A stretch of 64,000 nt of DNA from Gp13-AA77 sp035946735 (GTDB lineage Bacteria > Acidobacteriota > Terriglobia > UBA7540), in contig DASYYZ010000129.1 in NCBI GenBank assembly GCA_035946735.1, positions 80,976 through 144,975 on the forward strand, read 5' to 3'. Shown one piece after another: positions 60,740 through 64,000 of this stretch. The position numbers and the translations under genes were made by a program. Position 1 is the first letter of the stretch; every line of letters begins with the position of its first letter. The notes under the pieces were generated by a model that was not told the DNA's origin, did no database searches, and saw only the letters and a list, made by a program, of their open reading frames with translations.

Positions 60740-61765
60740 ATGCCGCCCATCATTGAAGCCCAAGGCCTCAGCAAGGAATTCCGAACCTTTCGGCGCCGCG
60801 AAGGCGTGCTCGGCGCGCTTCAGAACTTGTTCGTGCGCGAGCACGTCACTGTTCGTGCGGTGGATCAGGTCAGCTTCAAGATCGAGCGCGGAGAAATGGT
60901 GGGCTACATCGGGGCCAACGGAGCAGGCAAGTCGACAACCATCAAGATGCTGACCGGAATTCTGGTCCCGACCAGCGGCCGCCTCGTGGCCGGCGGGTTC
61001 GTTCCCCATCGCGATCGCCGGCGCTACACACGCACTCTGGGGGCAGTGTTCGGCCAGCGCACACAGCTATGGTGGGACATCGCCGTGGTCGAGTCCTTCC
61101 GGCTGCTCAAGGAGATCTACGAGGTTTCGGACCAGGATTACCATCGGCGGCTTGGAGTATTTTCCGAAATCCTGAACGTGAAGGAATACCTCTCCACACC
61201 CGTGCGCAAGCTGAGTCTGGGCGAGCGAATGCGCTGTGATCTGGCGGCCTCATTGCTGCACAATCCACCGCTGCTGTTCCTCGATGAGCCCACCATTGGC
61301 CTGGACGTGGTGGCCAAGGACCGGATCCGCGAGTTCCTGAAAGAGGTAAACCGCGCCGAGCACACCACCGTCCTGCTGACCACTCATGACCTTGCGGACA
61401 TTGAGGAACTGTGCCGGCGTATCATCGTGATCGACAAAGGCCGGGTGCTTTTTGATGGATCCCTGGCTGAAATGAAAGACCGATTGGCCGAATATAATCA
61501 AGTGAAGTTCCTTCTTAAGGACCGGTTGCAGGTGGCCCGGCTTGCGGGGTTGGCTACGAACGGTGTTGCCTGCGAACGACTGGATGAGCTGACTTATGTC
61601 ATGCGCTTCGACCGCAAACAGTACTCGACCGCCGAGGTGATTCGGAACCTGGTGAACAGCCTCGAAGTGCAGGATATCTTCGTGGAAGAGGAGCCCATTG
61701 AGAACATCGTGAAGCGGATTTACCTGAAGGGAGAAGTATTCGGGGACGAGCCCTTAAAGCTTTAG
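60740..61765 (+). CDS. ABC-2-type exporter ATPase
   Basis: The 341-residue protein has Walker A GANGAGKST (58-66), a Q-loop (VFGQRTQLWWD), the signature LSLGERMRC, Walker B LLFLDEPTIGLD and the H-loop TTHD. The long N-terminal stretch (FRRREGVLGALQNL) and the C-terminal domain after about residue 245 are typical of COG4586-type ATPases that pair with COG4587/COG3694 permeases. Both permease genes follow immediately. The exported substrate is not indicated by the neighbours. Confidence 0.92.
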   Translation: MPPIIEAQGLSKEFRTFRRREGVLGALQNLFVREHVTVRAVDQVSFKIERGEMVGYIGANGAGKSTTIKMLTGILVPTSGRLVAGGFVPHRDRRRYTRTLGAVFGQRTQLWWDIAVVESFRLLKEIYEVSDQDYHRRLGVFSEILNVKEYLSTPVRKLSLGERMRCDLAASLLHNPPLLFLDEPTIGLDVVAKDRIREFLKEVNRAEHTTVLLTTHDLADIEELCRRIIVIDKGRVLFDGSLAEMKDRLAEYNQVKFLLKDRLQVARLAGLATNGVACERLDELTYVMRFDRKQYSTAEVIRNLVNSLEVQDIFVEEEPIENIVKRIYLKGEVFGDEPLKL

Positions 61766-61790
61766 CATGTTACCCGTCAGGTGCAGCTCG

Positions 61791-62594
61791 ATGGCTCGTA
61801 CCGCCCGCGTTTATGCCCAGTTCATGCGGGTCGGTTTTGTGAATACGATCGCTTACCGGGTGCGCTACTATACCGGCATCGTCACCTATTTTATTTATGT
61901 TTCGATTTACTACTTCATCTGGAAGGCGATCTTTGCTCACGGGGACAGCATCGCAGGCTTCGATTTCGGCCAGATCCTCACCTATGTCGCCGTAGGCTGG
62001 ATTATTCGCTCCTTCTACTTCAACAACATCGATCAGGAAATGGCGCAGCAGGTACTCGAGGGAAAGCTCGCCATGGACCTGATCAAGCCGGTCAATCTCC
62101 AGTCGATGTATGTGGCGCAGGCCTTCGGTGAATCCATTTTCCGGCTGGCCTTGCTGACGGCGCCTACGGCTCTGGTGTTGCTGGCGATTTATCCACTGCA
62201 GAGGCCCCGGACTCTGCTCGGGTTTCTGGCGTTCTTTCTGAGCGTGATCTTCAGTTTCTTCATCGTCGCCGCCATCAACTTTGCGGTCGGCACGCTGGCC
62301 ATCCGGCTCAAGTCCATCCTGGGTCTCCTTCGCGCCAAGTATTTTCTCCTCGAGCTGTTTTCCGGCCTGCTGCTGCCGATTTCATTCTTTCCGCATTCCT
62401 GTCAAGTGATCCTGCAAGCCCTGCCGTTTCAATACATCAGCTACGTGCCGGTCTTGCTTTACTTGGGCAAGATTCGAGGTGTTGGCATCGCGCGCGCCTT
62501 GGGTGTGCAGCTGCTGTGGGTAGTAGCGATGCTGGCGCTTGGCCACGCCATGTGGCGCTGGTCGACCCGAAGGATCACGATTCAGGGAGGCTGA
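61791..62594 (+). CDS. ABC-2 permease, first
   Basis: The protein has 267 residues from the ATG at 61791; an ATG at 61767, one base after the ATPase stop, would add eight. There are six membrane helices (IVTYFIYVSIYYFIWKAIF, ILTYVAVGWIIRSFYF, LALLTAPTALVLLAIYP and others), and KLAMDLIKPVNLQSMYVAQA is a family block of the COG4587 group. It forms half of the membrane channel with the next protein. The substrate is unknown. Confidence 0.88.
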   Translation: MARTARVYAQFMRVGFVNTIAYRVRYYTGIVTYFIYVSIYYFIWKAIFAHGDSIAGFDFGQILTYVAVGWIIRSFYFNNIDQEMAQQVLEGKLAMDLIKPVNLQSMYVAQAFGESIFRLALLTAPTALVLLAIYPLQRPRTLLGFLAFFLSVIFSFFIVAAINFAVGTLAIRLKSILGLLRAKYFLLELFSGLLLPISFFPHSCQVILQALPFQYISYVPVLLYLGKIRGVGIARALGVQLLWVVAMLALGHAMWRWSTRRITIQGG

Positions 62595-62616
62595 ACTTCT
62601 CCTGGGACGCGCTGGC

Positions 62617-63408
62617 ATGAAACGCCACGTTCGACTCTTTGCCCTCTATTTCGCGCAGTACTTCAAAGTCCGGCTCGCCTACAAGGCGGACTTCTTTATC
62701 GCATTCTTTTCGTCGATGGCTGCCACGGTGCTCGGCTTCGGATTCGTTCTGGTGCTGTTCACCAAGATTCCGCGACTGCAGGGTTGGTCGTTCTACGAGA
62801 TCCTGTTTCTTTACGCCTTTTCCCTGATACCGCTTGGCTTTTTCAATGTGGTGAGCTGGAATCTGTACGAATTCGGCGACATCTACATCATCCAGGGCCG
62901 TTTTGATCGCCTCCTGCTGCGTCCTATCAACACTTTGTTTCAGGTATTGTTTGAGAAGTTCCGCATCGAGTCTCTTCAGGAGGTGGTCACGGGCTTGCTG
63001 GTGCTATCGCTGGCGAGCGGACGGCTCGGTCATCATTGGGCCGTAACCGACTTTTTCTGGTTTCCGCTGATGATCCTCTCGGGAGCCGTGATCTACCTGG
63101 CTGTATTCCTTATTCTCACAGCGGTGTCGTTCTGGTTTGAGGACCGCGTCGGTATTGTGCCGCCCGTGTTCAACATGCTTACCTTTGGCCGCTATCCGCT
63201 CACGATCTACAGTGTGTTTATCCAGTTTCTCCTGAGCTGGATCATCCCTTTCGGTTTCGCCTCTTTTTATCCCACCACTCACTTCCTGAATCGGACCGAA
63301 TTCAGCTTTTATTTCTACCTGGTGCCCGCGGTAGCGGCGATCTTTTTTGCACTTGCCTGTCTCGTATGGAGCCGTGGGGTCCGGAATTACAGCAGCACCG
63401 GGTCATAG
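62617..63408 (+). CDS. ABC-2 permease, second
   Basis: The 263-residue protein from the ATG at 62617 has about six membrane helices (FFIAFFSSMAATVLGFGFVL, EILFLYAFSLIPLGFFNVV, DIYIIQGRFDRLLLRPINTL, SGAVIYLAVFLILTAVSFW). The block GRFDRLLLRPINTLFQV marks COG3694/ABC2_membrane_6. It is the last of three co-directional genes (60740-63408) with 22 bases between the permeases. The pair should form a heterodimeric exporter. Confidence 0.88.
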   Translation: MKRHVRLFALYFAQYFKVRLAYKADFFIAFFSSMAATVLGFGFVLVLFTKIPRLQGWSFYEILFLYAFSLIPLGFFNVVSWNLYEFGDIYIIQGRFDRLLLRPINTLFQVLFEKFRIESLQEVVTGLLVLSLASGRLGHHWAVTDFFWFPLMILSGAVIYLAVFLILTAVSFWFEDRVGIVPPVFNMLTFGRYPLTIYSVFIQFLLSWIIPFGFASFYPTTHFLNRTEFSFYFYLVPAVAAIFFALACLVWSRGVRNYSSTGS

Positions 63409-63460
63409 CGGTCCTGGAGCGCCAGTTCCTTGTGGCTTGGGTACGCAAGGGTGAATCCAA

Positions 63461-63994
63461 GTGAGCAAAAGGCTCCTTCCCTGGCTGGTGGCCGTTGCAT
63501 TTTTCATGGAGTCGCTGGACACCACGGTCCTGAACACGGCCGTGCCCGCCATCTCCGAGGCGCTCAAGGTGTCTCCGCTGAGCATGAAATCCGTGCTGGC
63601 GAGCTTATACCCTGAGCCTCGCGGTTTTCATACCGATCAGTGGCTGGATGGCAGACCGGTTCGGAACGCGCCGTGTGTTTGCCTCTGCAATCGGCCTCTT
63701 CAGTCTGGGGTCTTTTCTCTGCGGCGTCTCGACCTCCATTCATCTGCTGATCGCGTGCAGGGGTGCGGCGGGGCCATGATGGTCCCGGTGGGCCGGCTGA
63801 CTCTGGTGCGAACCTTCGCCAAGTCAGAACTCGTTCGCGCCATGAGCTTCGTGGCCATTCCGGCGGTGGTGGCGGACGATCAGGGCAATTGCTCCATCCA
63901 GGCGAATCTGCACGAGAAAGCACCGGGCGGCGAACAGAGCACGGCGCTGGCGTTGCTGTTGGTGACGCCTCCCAAGGAGAATGGCGGATCCTAG
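63461..63994 (+). pseudogene. Broken DHA2-type MFS transporter
   Basis: The start WLVAVAFFMESLDTTVLNTA and VPAISEALKVSPLSMKSVLA is a clear DHA2 MFS first helix. At about 63608 the frame shifts: the next frame continues YTLSLAVFIPISGWMADRFG and IGLFSLGSFLCGVSTSI. At about 63758 it shifts back to QGCGGAMMVPVGRLTLVRTF. After FVAIPA (about 63863) homology ends and the rest reads as unrelated sequence. So two indels plus loss of the remainder inactivate it, unless these are assembly errors. Confidence 0.75.
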
Positions 63995-64000
63995 ACGATG

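Noticed and set aside
1..64000. tRNA and rRNA genes
   Set aside because: I looked for cloverleaf-like arms and conserved rRNA stretches in the gaps and saw none; a covariance search would be decisive.

Overview
The window is high-GC, gene-dense bacterial DNA that most likely comes from an Acidobacteriota genome. The pointers are two secreted VWFA-related proteins of the acidobacterial type, an Oar-like giant TonB-dependent receptor, several FG-GAP/UnbV (CRTAC1-type) secreted proteins, and REP elements with the 'gcgggcg tct cgcccgc' core. No rRNA, tRNA or CRISPR array was recognised.

Layout. 1-3.5 kb: the end of a UvrD-type helicase/PD-(D/E)XK nuclease, then rmuC. 3.5-3.7 kb: a tiny reverse-strand unit with promoter, leader hairpin, an 11-codon lysine-rich ORF and a terminal hairpin. 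3.9-9.3 kb: two VWFA proteins flanking a methyltransferase, an aldo/keto reductase and a TPR protein. 9.35-9.46 kb: a symmetrical 110-bp palindromic MITE/REP element in front of a SAM-hydrolase (DUF62) gene. 10.3-13.7 kb: an AT-richer accessory island with a dUTPase/dCTP-deaminase-fold protein fused to a coiled coil and helical C-terminus, a TumA/TumE-like toxin-antitoxin operon with a terminator hairpin inside it, a free-standing pyruvate-kinase-C-like gene, a decayed transposase and a 92-bp tandem repeat. 13.7-25.1 kb: a CNNM/CBS transporter, TPR protein, CRTAC1 protein, a multihaem cytochrome-TPR protein and an NtrY/NtrX two-component pair. 25.1-27.3 kb: gene remnants (endonuclease III, VapC), yjbQ and hemW.

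27.3-39.7 kb is the most interesting part. Ten minus-strand genes are packed with overlaps or short gaps, in transcription order: lipoprotein dihaem cytochrome c; cytochrome c fused to a DUF5777-like barrel; three B12-binding-type radical SAM proteins; a methyltransferase; a fourth B12-type radical SAM protein; a second methyltransferase; a SPASM-like radical SAM protein; and a PF14907-like nucleotidyltransferase. I know of no described pathway with this composition. A fifth, unlinked B12-type radical SAM gene lies at 54.3-55.8 kb.

40-64 kb: DUF2911 and SIS proteins, cspA with a long structured leader, a 1201-residue TPR/FG-GAP protein followed by the Oar-like receptor, a MOSC protein, TrmO, a secreted protein with exact proteasome T1/D17/K33 spacing, an aldehyde dehydrogenase, a secreted unknown, two tandem KdpD-sensor proteins without a kinase, a NIPSNAP protein, a three-gene ABC-2 exporter and a frameshifted MFS pseudogene.
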